DNA of 59,742 nucleotides from an uncultured Clostridia bacterium (GTDB lineage Bacteria; Bacillota; Clostridia; Oscillospirales; Ruminococcaceae), in contig CANPYR010000008.1 in NCBI GenBank assembly GCA_947588805.1, positions 1 to 59,742 on the forward strand, given 5' to 3'. The notes below the pieces were generated by a model that was not told the DNA's origin, ran no database searches, and saw only the letters and a program-made list of their open reading frames with translations. Within the stretch, counting starts at the first letter, position 1, and the number at the start of each line of letters is the position of its first letter. This document shows positions 16,427-23,755 of this stretch, one piece after another. Position numbers and translations under genes: made by a program.

Positions 16427-18562
16427 ATGACTGATTCTCAGCTTAAAAATTTATTACGGGACATGTCCCTGCAGGAAAAGATCGAACAGCTCGTTCAGCT
16501 TCACGGCGGGTTCTTCGGTGACGTGGGGATGATAACGGGTCCCGCTGCGGAGTTTAAAATGAGCCCGAACCAGCCCTACCGCACCGGGAGCCTTCTCGGA
16601 GAGACGGGCGCTTCGCACCTGAAAGAGCTTCAGGACAGGATCGTCGCAAGCCAGCCGCATAAGATCCCGGCGATATTCATGGCAGACGTTATCCACGGCT
16701 ATAAGACAGCGTTTCCGGTCCCGGTCGCTATAGGCTCTGGATTTGATCCCGAGCTTGCCGAGGAGATCGCTTCCGCAGCAGCCGAGGAGTGCGCTGCGGC
16801 TGGAGTTCACGCCACGTTTTCGCCTATGGTAGACGTTTCAAAAGACTGCAGGTGGGGAAGATGCATGGAATCGCCCGGCGAAGACCCTTATCTTAATTCT
16901 GTGATGGCCGCCGCGCAGGTCAGGGGTTTTCAGGGGGATGATATCTCGAAAAAGGGCAAGGTCGCGGCATGCGTAAAGCACTTTGCGGGATACGGCGCTC
17001 CGGTCGCAGGGCGCGACTATAACGTAACGGAAATTTCCGAGCATACATTCTTTGAGGAGTATCTTAAGCCGTACGAAGCCGCCGTAAATGCCGGAGTCAA
17101 GCTTGTTATGACCGCGTTCAACACCGTCGACAGAAAGCCGTGTACTACAAATAAAAGGCTTTTAAGAGATATCCTTCGGGACAAGATGGGATTCGACGGC
17201 GTTGTGATATCGGATTACAACGCGATAGGAGAGACCGTGAATCACGGCAGCAGCGCAGACAGCCGCGAAGCTGCGAAAAAGGCTCTTATTGCGGGCTGCG
17301 ATATAGATATGATGAGCGACTGCTATATCGGAAATCTTAAGAGCCTTGCAGAATCGGGAGAGCTGGACGAGGGGCTTATAGACGAAGCGGTATATAGGGT
17401 CCTTAAGCTTAAAAACGAGCTCGGGCTGTTTGAAAATCCCTATAAGGACGGCTCCGAGGAAGCCGAGCGCGAGATCGTTTTCAGCAAAAAGCACCGCGAG
17501 CTTTCAAGGCGCGCGGCGGCCGAAACCGCAGTTCTTCTGAAAAATAACGGCGTTCTGCCGCTTGATGAGAAAAAGAAAATTACGGTTGTGGGCGCTCTTG
17601 CGGACGACAGAGCGATAATAGGCTCCTGGGCGATTTTTGCCGACGACTCGAAAACTCTCACCCTGAAAGACGCTCTTGAAAAAGAATACCCCGGCGCGGA
17701 TATAAGCTTTTTTGCGGATGATAACGCAAGCGATGAGATTCTTGAAAAGGTAAAGAACAGCGACGCGGTGATAATCTGTCTCGGCGAAAATCAGGACAGG
17801 ACCGGAGAATCGATGAGCGTAGCGGACATTTCTCTTCCGAAGTCACAGCTTTCGCTCTTCAGCGCAGTAAAAAGCGTAAATAAAAATATTATTTCACTTA
17901 TCTTCGGCGGCAGACCGCTCGCGATTCCGGAGGTTGCAAATGACTCTGCGGCGGTGCTTGAGGTATGGCTCCCCGGGACTCTCGGGACTCTCGGAATTTC
18001 CGACATACTCTTCGGAAAAGTGAATCCCTCCGGCAGGCTTTCAATGTCGATACCTTACTGCTCCGGGCAGCTTCCGATCTCATACATACAGTTCAACACA
18101 GGCCGTCCGAAGCCCGAAACTGACTGCTTTATCCGCTATGTATCGAATTATATGGACGTTCCGAACCGTCCGCTATACAGCTTCGGGCAGGGGCTCGGCT
18201 ACAGCGAGATAGGCTATTCTCCGGTCAGGCTGAGCTCGGAGATTCTGACTCCCGGCGAAAAAATCACTGCTTCGGTAGATATTGAAAACAAAGGCAAAAT
18301 GTCCGCGAAGGAGACGGTGCAGATGTACATCCGCGACGTCAAGGGAAGCGTAGTAAGACCGCTCCGCGAGCTCAAGGGGTTCAGGAAGGTCCCGATAGAG
18401 CCGGGCGAAAAGAAAACCGTAAGCTTTGAAATCGACTGCGATATGCTGAGATTTTACGACGCGGATATGAATTTCACCGTCGAGCCGGGGGATTTCACGG
18501 TTTACGTCGGCAAGGACAGTCTGACCGAGAACGGAGCGGGGTTCAGAATTTTGGAGAATTGA
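16427..18562 (+). CDS. GH3 family beta-glycosidase (beta-glucosidase or beta-xylosidase)
   Basis: Product of 711 aa with the full three-part GH3 layout: a TIM barrel (about 1-330), an alpha/beta sandwich (about 350-560) and a C-terminal fibronectin-III-like domain (about 610-700). KHFAGYG (184-190) is a substrate-site loop and the nucleophile is Asp263 in GFDGVVISDYNAIGE. LGENQDRTGES (about 452) is in the position of the loop usually carrying the acid/base Glu. There is no signal peptide, so it acts on imported oligosaccharides. Whether it prefers glucosides or xylosides cannot be decided, but the nearby xylan enzymes make beta-xylosidase or mixed activity plausible. It is transcribed alone. 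Confidence 0.92.
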   Translation: MTDSQLKNLLRDMSLQEKIEQLVQLHGGFFGDVGMITGPAAEFKMSPNQPYRTGSLLGETGASHLKELQDRIVASQPHKIPAIFMADVIHGYKTAFPVPVAIGSGFDPELAEEIASAAAEECAAAGVHATFSPMVDVSKDCRWGRCMESPGEDPYLNSVMAAAQVRGFQGDDISKKGKVAACVKHFAGYGAPVAGRDYNVTEISEHTFFEEYLKPYEAAVNAGVKLVMTAFNTVDRKPCTTNKRLLRDILRDKMGFDGVVISDYNAIGETVNHGSSADSREAAKKALIAGCDIDMMSDCYIGNLKSLAESGELDEGLIDEAVYRVLKLKNELGLFENPYKDGSEEAEREIVFSKKHRELSRRAAAETAVLLKNNGVLPLDEKKKITVVGALADDRAIIGSWAIFADDSKTLTLKDALEKEYPGADISFFADDNASDEILEKVKNSDAVIICLGENQDRTGESMSVADISLPKSQLSLFSAVKSVNKNIISLIFGGRPLAIPEVANDSAAVLEVWLPGTLGTLGISDILFGKVNPSGRLSMSIPYCSGQLPISYIQFNTGRPKPETDCFIRYVSNYMDVPNRPLYSFGQGLGYSEIGYSPVRLSSEILTPGEKITASVDIENKGKMSAKETVQMYIRDVKGSVVRPLRELKGFRKVPIEPGEKKTVSFEIDCDMLRFYDADMNFTVEPGDFTVYVGKDSLTENGAGFRILEN

Positions 18563-18688
18563 AGTCGGATTTGCATTTACATTTGCATTTGGTAACCGTA
18601 AGGTAAGTCTCTGCGCTTCACCAACGGCGAGATAAAACCTCGGGGGGGCGGCTTTCGTCTCCCAACGGCTTTGGTACAGTCCTTCACT

Positions 18689-18775
18689 CTGCGGCTCCCA
18701 ACCGGCCGCAGCCCGGTGCGCTCCGCGCACGACTCGCTGTCCTTCGTCCGGCGAGTCCGGCCGTCCCTTCGGCCG
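18689..18775. repeat. Cluster of four consecutive perfect hairpins
   Basis: Stems are CTGCGGC/GCCGCAG (18689-18711), GTGCGC/GCGCAC (18716-18730), GACTCGC/GCGAGTC (18731-18757) and CGGCCG/CGGCCG (18758-18775). The last three abut with no spacing. They lie in a GC-rich, non-coding-looking stretch between GH3 and the ribU terminator. No gene is supported in 18563-18832. Confidence 0.75.
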
Positions 18776-18832
18776 TCCGCGTGCTGCGCCCTCACTCCCT
18801 GCAAATTCCCCTCTCGCCCCCGCATATATCAA

Positions 18833-18862
18833 AAAGCTCCACGAGTCGTCTCATGGAGCTTT
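18833..18862. terminator. Bidirectional terminator between GH3 and ribU-like genes
   Basis: AAAGCTCCA (18833-18841) and TGGAGCTTT (18854-18862) pair perfectly and are flanked by A and T tracts, so the stem can serve both converging transcripts. Confidence 0.8.
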
Positions 18863-18897
18863 ATTGTTTATTATTTATTATTTATAATTTACTACTC

Positions 18898-19587
18898 TCA
18901 CACGATCTTAAACACAAACAGACAAATTATCCCCGCCGCCAGCAAAATAACGCACAAAACGTTTATTATTATCGGCAGTATCCCTCCGTGGGGCTTTGAA
19001 TCCGACTTCGGCAGCACTCCCGCTTTCCTTAATCCCGTCATCATCGGCTTATAGAGAAGAAACGTGAGCGCGGCGTTCACCGCTGCCTTTATCAGATTAA
19101 ACGGCAAAAATCCCGGCAGCATCAGCCCTACTATCGCTTCACGCGAAACTCCCATGTAAAGCGGGCTTATGAGATAGTTCCAAAGAAGCATTATCACCGT
19201 CTCGGATATGACCGAACACCCAAGCCCTATAAGCGCTCCCTGAAGGCTTCGTCTGTATTTGTATATTATCCCCGCCGGCATAACAAAGGACATTGACGAA
19301 AGAAAATTCATCAGCGCTCCTATAAGCCCCGACGAGCCGAACGGTATCCTTATAACCGTAACTACAAGCGTGCTCAGAGCTGCCGGGATAGGTCCTAAAA
19401 CCAGCGCTTCTATCGTAAGTATCGCGTCCATCGGATCGTACTTCAAAAAGCTTACCGCGGGAATGAGCGGAAGATGGAAAATTAGCGAGCTTAAAAATGC
19501 GAGCGCCGAAAAAATTGCGGCGAGAGTAATCGTTACCGTCTTTTTTCTTACGGCTTCATTTTTTTGAATGTTTTGCGTATTTTGCAT
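18898..19587 (-). CDS. ribU: ECF transporter S-component, riboflavin type
   Basis: Product of 229 aa, a membrane protein with about six hydrophobic helices. The FLKYDPMDAILTIEALVLGPI segment (about 47-67) is characteristic of RibU-type S-components, which bind riboflavin and dock onto the shared EcfAAT module. The gene lies directly behind a FMN riboswitch and its terminator, which is strong independent support for flavin uptake. The EcfA/EcfT genes are not in this window, as is usual for group II ECF systems. The start follows AAGGAGAGA. Residues 1-15 (MQNTQNIQKNEAVRK) form a hydrophilic cytoplasmic tail. Confidence 0.93.
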   Translation of the reverse strand: MQNTQNIQKNEAVRKKTVTITLAAIFSALAFLSSLIFHLPLIPAVSFLKYDPMDAILTIEALVLGPIPAALSTLVVTVIRIPFGSSGLIGALMNFLSSMSFVMPAGIIYKYRRSLQGALIGLGCSVISETVIMLLWNYLISPLYMGVSREAIVGLMLPGFLPFNLIKAAVNAALTFLLYKPMMTGLRKAGVLPKSDSKPHGGILPIIINVLCVILLAAGIICLFVFKIV

Positions 19588-19601
19588 AAAGATCTCTCCT
19601 T

Positions 19602-19634
19602 AAAAAATAACGCCCGCGGAATTATCCACGGGCG
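19602..19634 (-). terminator. Expression-platform terminator of the FMN riboswitch
   Basis: On the minus strand a stem CGCCCGTGG/CCGCGGGCG (19611-19634) is followed by TTATTTTTTA. It lies between aptamer and ribU start, so FMN binding should favour termination. Confidence 0.85.
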
Positions 19635-19649
19635 GCTTAAACTTTTTTT

Positions 19650-19772
19650 CTTCTCACATCCGGACTTATAAGCTCTCGCTCAGTCACCGTCGGTTCCGGA
19701 ATTTCACCGGATCATGCCCTTAGGCTCGCAGACTTTTACTGCCGGTAGGGATTCTCACCCTGCCCCGAAGAT
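19650..19772 (-). ncRNA. FMN riboswitch (RFN element)
   Basis: On the minus strand the aptamer core is nearly consensus: CTTCGGGGCAGGGTGA, AATCCCTACCGGC, CTGCGAGCC, TGATCCGGTGAAATTCCGGA, ACCGACGGTGA and GTCCGGATGTGAGAAG in order. It senses FMN and here controls the riboflavin S-component gene through the terminator just downstream. Confidence 0.97.
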
Positions 19773-19805
19773 TCTTTATTAAATTGTATCCCGGCAACAA
19801 AGACC

Positions 19806-20243
19806 TCAGTCCTCGTCGTCCCCGTCCTCCGGCTCTTCTTCGATATCAAACTCCAAAAGCTCGCCGCAGTTGGGGCATTCGACAGAACCGTCCTCGAGCA
19901 TAGGCTCGGTCAGTTCAATCGTATCGCCGCAGTTAGGACATTCGACGGCGTATTCGCAGTCGTCGTCATCGTCGCCGTGGCAGTGACAGCAGCAGTCGTC
20001 GTCGCAGCAGCATTCGTCGTCATCTTCGCCGAAGATCTCGTTTTCGACGTCGCAGAGATCCTCGTCCATCTTCTCGCAGAAATCTACGATATCGTCAACG
20101 TCCGAATCAATAGCGTCAACCGTCTCGCAGATCTCGGCTATAACGTCCTTTAATGCTAAAAGAACCTTGCCTTCCTTGGTGGAGCCGTCGATATCGAGAC
20201 CCTCCATAAGTCCCTTTAAATATGAAGCTTTCTCGGTAAGCAT
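19806..20243 (-). CDS. CD1247 N-terminal domain-type protein with two zinc-ribbon knuckles
   Basis: Product of 145 aa. Residues 1-70 form a helical domain (LTEKASYLKGLMEGLDIDGSTKEG...) typical of the CD1247-type proteins of Clostridia. This is followed by a striking run of Cys and Asp (ECCCDDDCCCHCHGDDDDDC, 77-96) and two CPNCG knuckles (102-106 and 123-127) like a zinc ribbon. The tail is highly acidic. Function is not known for the family; the Cys/Asp tract suggests metal binding. It sits downstream of efp with about 50 nt between and may be co-transcribed with it. Confidence 0.85.
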   Translation of the reverse strand: MLTEKASYLKGLMEGLDIDGSTKEGKVLLALKDVIAEICETVDAIDSDVDDIVDFCEKMDEDLCDVENEIFGEDDDECCCDDDCCCHCHGDDDDDCEYAVECPNCGDTIELTEPMLEDGSVECPNCGELLEFDIEEEPEDGDDED

Positions 20244-20296
20244 AAAAATCTTCCTTTCCGTAAGAATTTTACCCCGCCCTTAAGAGCGGGCAGGAA

Positions 20297-20854
20297 TTAT
20301 GCCCTCTGCATATACTCGCCGGTTCTGGTATCGATCCTGACCTTGTCGCCCTCGTTGATAAAGAGCGGAACTCTTATCTCGGCTCCCGTCTCAAGAGTCG
20401 CGGGCTTAAGGGTGTTGGTAGCGGTATCTCCCTTAACGCCGGGCTCGGTATGAGTTATCTCCAGATCCACAAAGTACGGGGGCTCTACGCCGAATACCTT
20501 GCCCTTGTAGGAAAGTATGGTGCAGACCATGTTTTCCTTGACGAACTTGAAGTTGTCGCCTACGTCGTTAGGGCTGACGGGGATCTGCTCGTAGGTCTCC
20601 TGGTCCATGAAGTAGTAGAGCTCGCCGTCGGAGTAGGAGTATTCCATGTCCTTCCTCTCGATATATGCGGTAGGGAACTTCGCGGTTGGGTTATAGGATT
20701 TCTCAACAACGGCTCCGGTCAGAACGTTCTTGGTCTTGGTTCTTACGAATGCCGCTCCCTTGCCGGGCTTGACATGCTGGAACTCAATTACCTGCATTAC
20801 GTTTCCGTCTTCCTCAAATGTTACGCCGTTTCTGAAATCACCAGCTGTGATCAT
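20297..20854 (-). CDS. efp: Translation elongation factor P
   Basis: Product of 185 aa, the normal length. EF-P binds between the P and E sites and relieves ribosome stalling at consecutive prolines. Three beta-barrel domains fit the sequence. The tip loop is PGKGAAF with Lys32, the residue modified in some bacteria; no modification enzyme is visible nearby. The start codon has a GGAAACACTA leader and its own promoter at 20912-20940. An M24 peptidase gene is just upstream, an arrangement also seen in Bacillus (yqhT-efp). Confidence 0.97.
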   Translation of the reverse strand: MITAGDFRNGVTFEEDGNVMQVIEFQHVKPGKGAAFVRTKTKNVLTGAVVEKSYNPTAKFPTAYIERKDMEYSYSDGELYYFMDQETYEQIPVSPNDVGDNFKFVKENMVCTILSYKGKVFGVEPPYFVDLEITHTEPGVKGDTATNTLKPATLETGAEIRVPLFINEGDKVRIDTRTGEYMQRA

Positions 20855-20911
20855 TAGTGTTTCCTCACTTTCTTTTTTTGTCGTTTTTATTTGCGCACAG
20901 GTTTACACTCT

Positions 20912-20940
20912 ATTGTAACCTATTTTTCTGAGAAATGCAA
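20912..20940 (-). promoter_or_regulatory. efp promoter
   Basis: On the minus strand TTGCAT (20935-20940) and TACAAT (20912-20917), 17-nt spacer, 58 nt before efp. Confidence 0.8.
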
Positions 20941-20947
20941 GTGTTTT

Positions 20948-22012
20948 TTATAAAGAAATCAAGTTTTTTGGAGCTAAAGTCATATTTTCGCAGCCGGTTT
21001 CCTTTACAATGACAAAATCTTCAATTCTTACGCCGAATTCATCCGGTAAATATATCCCCGGCTCGACGGTAACTATCATATTTTCCTCAAGAGTGTGCGG
21101 CGAGGACTGAGACGCATTCGGAGTCTCGTGGATCTCCATTCCGACTCCGTGGCCCAAAGAATGCCCGAAGGCTTCGCCGTATCCCGCGGCGGAGATCACA
21201 TCTCTTGCCACCGAATCAAGCTCCTTGCCGGTAACTCCCGCTCTGACGGCTTCAAGGGCCTTGAGCTGCGCCTCCAAAACGATGTTATAAACCCTTTCCA
21301 TCTTCTCCGACGGCTTTCCTACGCATACCGTCCTCGTCATGTCGCTGTGGTACCCTTCATAGGTCGCGCCGAAGTCCATCAGGAAGAATTCGCCTTCTCT
21401 TACCTGCCTGTCGGTCGGAACTCCGTGGCATAAAGAGGTATTCGGTCCCGAGACTGCAATCGTTTCAAAGCTCAGTCCCTCGGCTCCGTGCATGAGCATA
21501 TAGTAGTCCATATGAAGCTGAACTTCTTTTTCGGTAACTCCCGGCCTTATGAAGCCGAGAACGTCTTCAAACGCCGCTTCGGCTATTCTCTGAGCCTTTA
21601 TTATCTTTTCGATCTCATCCTGAGTTTTTATGATTCTTATCCTGTCTATGGCCTTGCTTAAAGCGTCGGAGCAGTCTATCTCGGCGTTTATTTTGCTTTT
21701 TAACGCTTCAAGCTCCGCTACGGTCATAGTTCTGTTCTCGATAGCGAGGGTGCGGCAGCCGTGCTTTTCCAAAAGCCCGTTGATCTGATCGTAAAGCCTT
21801 TCCTGCATTATGACCTCGGCTTCCGTGACCGTCTTCCGGGCCTTTTCTATGTAGCGAAAGTCGATTATAAGATACGCCTTTTCTCTTGTCGCTAAAACCG
21901 TTCCCGCCGAGGATTTCATCCCGGTAAAGTAGCGGCGGTTCACGTCCGCGGTAATAAGCGCCGCGTCGACGCCGCTCGGAAGCAGCTCTGCAAGTCTTTC
22001 AAATTTAGTCAT
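20948..22012 (-). CDS. M24 family Xaa-Pro peptidase (PepP/YqhT type)
   Basis: Product of 354 aa, the short two-domain form. An N-terminal creatinase-like domain (1-125) precedes the pita-bread catalytic domain. All five metal ligands are visible: two Asp in FLMDFGATYEGYHSDMTRT, His in GHSLGHGVGMEIHE, Glu in VTVEPGIYLP and Glu in GVRIEDFV. It removes N-terminal residues before proline or cleaves Xaa-Pro dipeptides. Start follows GGGAGGT. It is the last gene of a tight yqeG-endonuclease IV-like-peptidase operon, and lies just before efp, another proline-related protein. Confidence 0.93.
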   Translation of the reverse strand: MTKFERLAELLPSGVDAALITADVNRRYFTGMKSSAGTVLATREKAYLIIDFRYIEKARKTVTEAEVIMQERLYDQINGLLEKHGCRTLAIENRTMTVAELEALKSKINAEIDCSDALSKAIDRIRIIKTQDEIEKIIKAQRIAEAAFEDVLGFIRPGVTEKEVQLHMDYYMLMHGAEGLSFETIAVSGPNTSLCHGVPTDRQVREGEFFLMDFGATYEGYHSDMTRTVCVGKPSEKMERVYNIVLEAQLKALEAVRAGVTGKELDSVARDVISAAGYGEAFGHSLGHGVGMEIHETPNASQSSPHTLEENMIVTVEPGIYLPDEFGVRIEDFVIVKETGCENMTLAPKNLISL

Positions 22013-22015
22013 GAT

Positions 22016-22876
22016 TTATACCTCCCGAAGAAAAGATAAATAACTTTTTTTCATTGTCAGCGCGTCGGTATCCTGAGTCCCGGCGCTTTCGCAGATAAAC
22101 ACTGGCGAAAGGTTTCTTTTCGCGATAAGCTCCATCAGCGGCTCAAAGTCCGGGCCGTAAGCTTCATCCTCGAATGTCAGGTGCCTTTTCTCACCGCCGT
22201 TCTGAGTGTATTCTATCTTGGAAAAATGCGCGTGGAAGCGCTTAAGTCTGTCGCTTCCGAGCTTATTTTCTATCGCGTCAAGTATTTTCTCAAACGCTTC
22301 TCTTGAATTGACCTGCCCCAAGGTCCTTGCGTTGAGATGTCCGAAATCAACCGTCGGCAAAAACGTCTCGTCGATGGAGCAAAGCTCAAGGACCTCTTCA
22401 AGATTCCCGAGCTGGTTGAATTTTCCCATCGTCTCGGGACAGAAGATTATATCCTCAAATCCCGCTTCAATCGCAGCTTTTCTCGCTCTTCCAAGAGTAT
22501 CTACGGCAAGTTTCATAGCTTCCTCTCTTGAAATTTTAGAACATGAGCCGGAGTGGATTACTATTCTCTGCGCTCCTATTCTTTTCGCGGCTTCCGCGGA
22601 CTGCAGTATGTAATCTATGGATTTATCCCTTTTCTCGGGCTCCGTTCCCGAGAGCGATATGAAGTACGGAGCGTGAAGAGAAAGATATATCCCGTTTTCC
22701 TCGGCGCTCTTTCTCAGGGCTTCGGCTGATTTTTCAGTTATCCTCACCCCTTGGCCGCACTGATATTCAAAGCAGTCAAGACCTAATTCCTTAAGATATC
22801 CCGGCATTTCCGATGAGGATTTGTGATTTTTTGAGAAATTTTCGGAGCTTCCCGCCGGACCGAATCTCGCGTTCAT
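22016..22876 (-). CDS. Endonuclease IV-like TIM-barrel protein (AP endonuclease family 2)
   Basis: Product of 286 aa. The TIM barrel shows metal-site His and Glu residues in order: YLSLHAPYFISLSG (about residues 64-77), IVIHSGSCSK (about 105), FCPETMGK (Glu, about 145), TVDFGHLNAR (Asp/His, about 176), RFHAHFSKIEY (about 212) and ICESAG (Glu, about 265). This is the Nfo pattern: a Zn-dependent 5' AP endonuclease in base-excision repair. It is slightly divergent from classic Nfo, so another sugar-phosphate or isomerase activity in the same superfamily is possible. Its start overlaps the yqeG stop (ATGA), indicating coupling. Confidence 0.82.
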   Translation of the reverse strand: MNARFGPAGSSENFSKNHKSSSEMPGYLKELGLDCFEYQCGQGVRITEKSAEALRKSAEENGIYLSLHAPYFISLSGTEPEKRDKSIDYILQSAEAAKRIGAQRIVIHSGSCSKISREEAMKLAVDTLGRARKAAIEAGFEDIIFCPETMGKFNQLGNLEEVLELCSIDETFLPTVDFGHLNARTLGQVNSREAFEKILDAIENKLGSDRLKRFHAHFSKIEYTQNGGEKRHLTFEDEAYGPDFEPLMELIAKRNLSPVFICESAGTQDTDALTMKKSYLSFLREV

Positions 22877-23370
22877 TTTGTATCTCCTTTCGGGCGCTTT
22901 GGCAAAAGCGGTCTTTCAAGTTTTCGCTTCACCCGAAACCAGAATCCCGTCTCGGGGACTATCGGGAACACGAAAATCGATCTTATCCCCGCCGCCTTGC
23001 ATCCCAAAACGTCGGTGAAGATCTGATCTCCCACCGCGGCCGTTCTTTTCTTATCCGTCCCGAGCCGTCTTCGGGCTTCGTTGTATCCCTTCGGAAGCGG
23101 CTTGCGGCCGTCGGGTACAAAATCAAGTCCGAGAAATTCCGCAAACGGCTTCACCCTCTCGGGGTGGTTGTTCGAGACTATTATCATCCGAAGTCCGGAC
23201 TTTTTCATCTTAAGAAACCACTTAAGCCGTTCTGGATCCGGAACCGGGTTGTTATGGGTGGTAAGGGTGTTGTCAAGATCAAGTATCAGCGCGTCTATTC
23301 CCTCTTTGACAAAGAAGTCCTCGGGGATGTCCGCGGCCGATTCAAATACATAGTCGGGCTTATGGAGCAT
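22873..23370 (-). CDS. yqeG: YqeG family HAD IIIA-type phosphatase
   Basis: Product of 165 aa. The ATG at 23370 is chosen because AAGGAG lies 7 nt upstream. HAD motifs are LILDLDNTLTTHNNPVPD (about 31-48), VSNNHPERV (motif II), a Lys in RRKPLPKGY and VGDQIFTDVLG (motif IV). The YqeG family is widespread in Bacillota; its substrate is unsettled to my knowledge. It heads the operon with the endonuclease IV-like and M24 peptidase genes, with a 4-nt overlap to the next gene. Confidence 0.93.
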   Translation of the reverse strand: MLHKPDYVFESAADIPEDFFVKEGIDALILDLDNTLTTHNNPVPDPERLKWFLKMKKSGLRMIIVSNNHPERVKPFAEFLGLDFVPDGRKPLPKGYNEARRRLGTDKKRTAAVGDQIFTDVLGCKAAGIRSIFVFPIVPETGFWFRVKRKLERPLLPKRPKGDTK

Positions 23371-23390
23371 TTTTCCACTCCTTACAAAAG

Positions 23391-23420
23391 GCAAGCGAGC
23401 ATAATTCTATACCCGCTTGC
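23391..23420 (-). terminator. Terminator after rpsU
   Basis: GCAAGCG (23391-23397) pairs with CGCTTGC (23414-23420). On the minus strand it follows rpsU and is followed by CTTTTG, so it likely gives partial termination before yqeG. Confidence 0.65.
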
Positions 23421-23432
23421 TTTTATATGCTT

Positions 23433-23606
23433 TTAATATTTGCGCTTACGAGCAGCTTCAGATTTCTTCTTACGCTTTACCGAAGGCTTTTCGTAATGCT
23501 CGCGCTTGCGAACCTCGGCGATTACGCCGTCTCTGGCGCATGATCTCTTAAAACGTTTGAGAGCCGTATCTAAGGATTCGTTTTTACCGACGCGAACTTC
23601 TGCCAT
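23433..23606 (-). CDS. rpsU: 30S ribosomal protein S21
   Basis: Product of 57 aa, read directly from the bases: it starts [20 protein letters not shown] and ends in a very basic tail with RKRKY. This matches bS21 from start to end. bS21 sits on the small subunit near the anti-Shine-Dalgarno region and takes part in initiation. GGGAGGG precedes the start codon. It has its own promoter at 23674-23702 and a hairpin after the stop. Confidence 0.97.
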   Translation of the reverse strand: MAEVRVGKNESLDTALKRFKRSCARDGVIAEVRKREHYEKPSVKRKKKSEAARKRKY

Positions 23607-23673
23607 TTACTGTCCCTCCCTTAGCCGCCTGTGGGCGAAGGTATTTTACATTTCACCACAATGTACTATCATA

Positions 23674-23702
23674 ATTATAACCTAAAAGTCTCAGTAAGTC
23701 AA
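23674..23702 (-). promoter_or_regulatory. rpsU promoter
   Basis: On the minus strand TTGACT (23697-23702) and TATAAT (23674-23679) with a 17-nt spacer. Confidence 0.85.
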
Positions 23703-23755
23703 TACCCTTTCATGAAAAAAATTGCATAATTTTATACTTTAAAATTTTGGCAGTT

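Noticed and set aside
18577-19054. Several overlapping frames in the GC-rich region after GH3
   Set aside because: They are on both strands over the hairpin cluster and terminator, rich in Arg, Pro and Ser, with no start signals.
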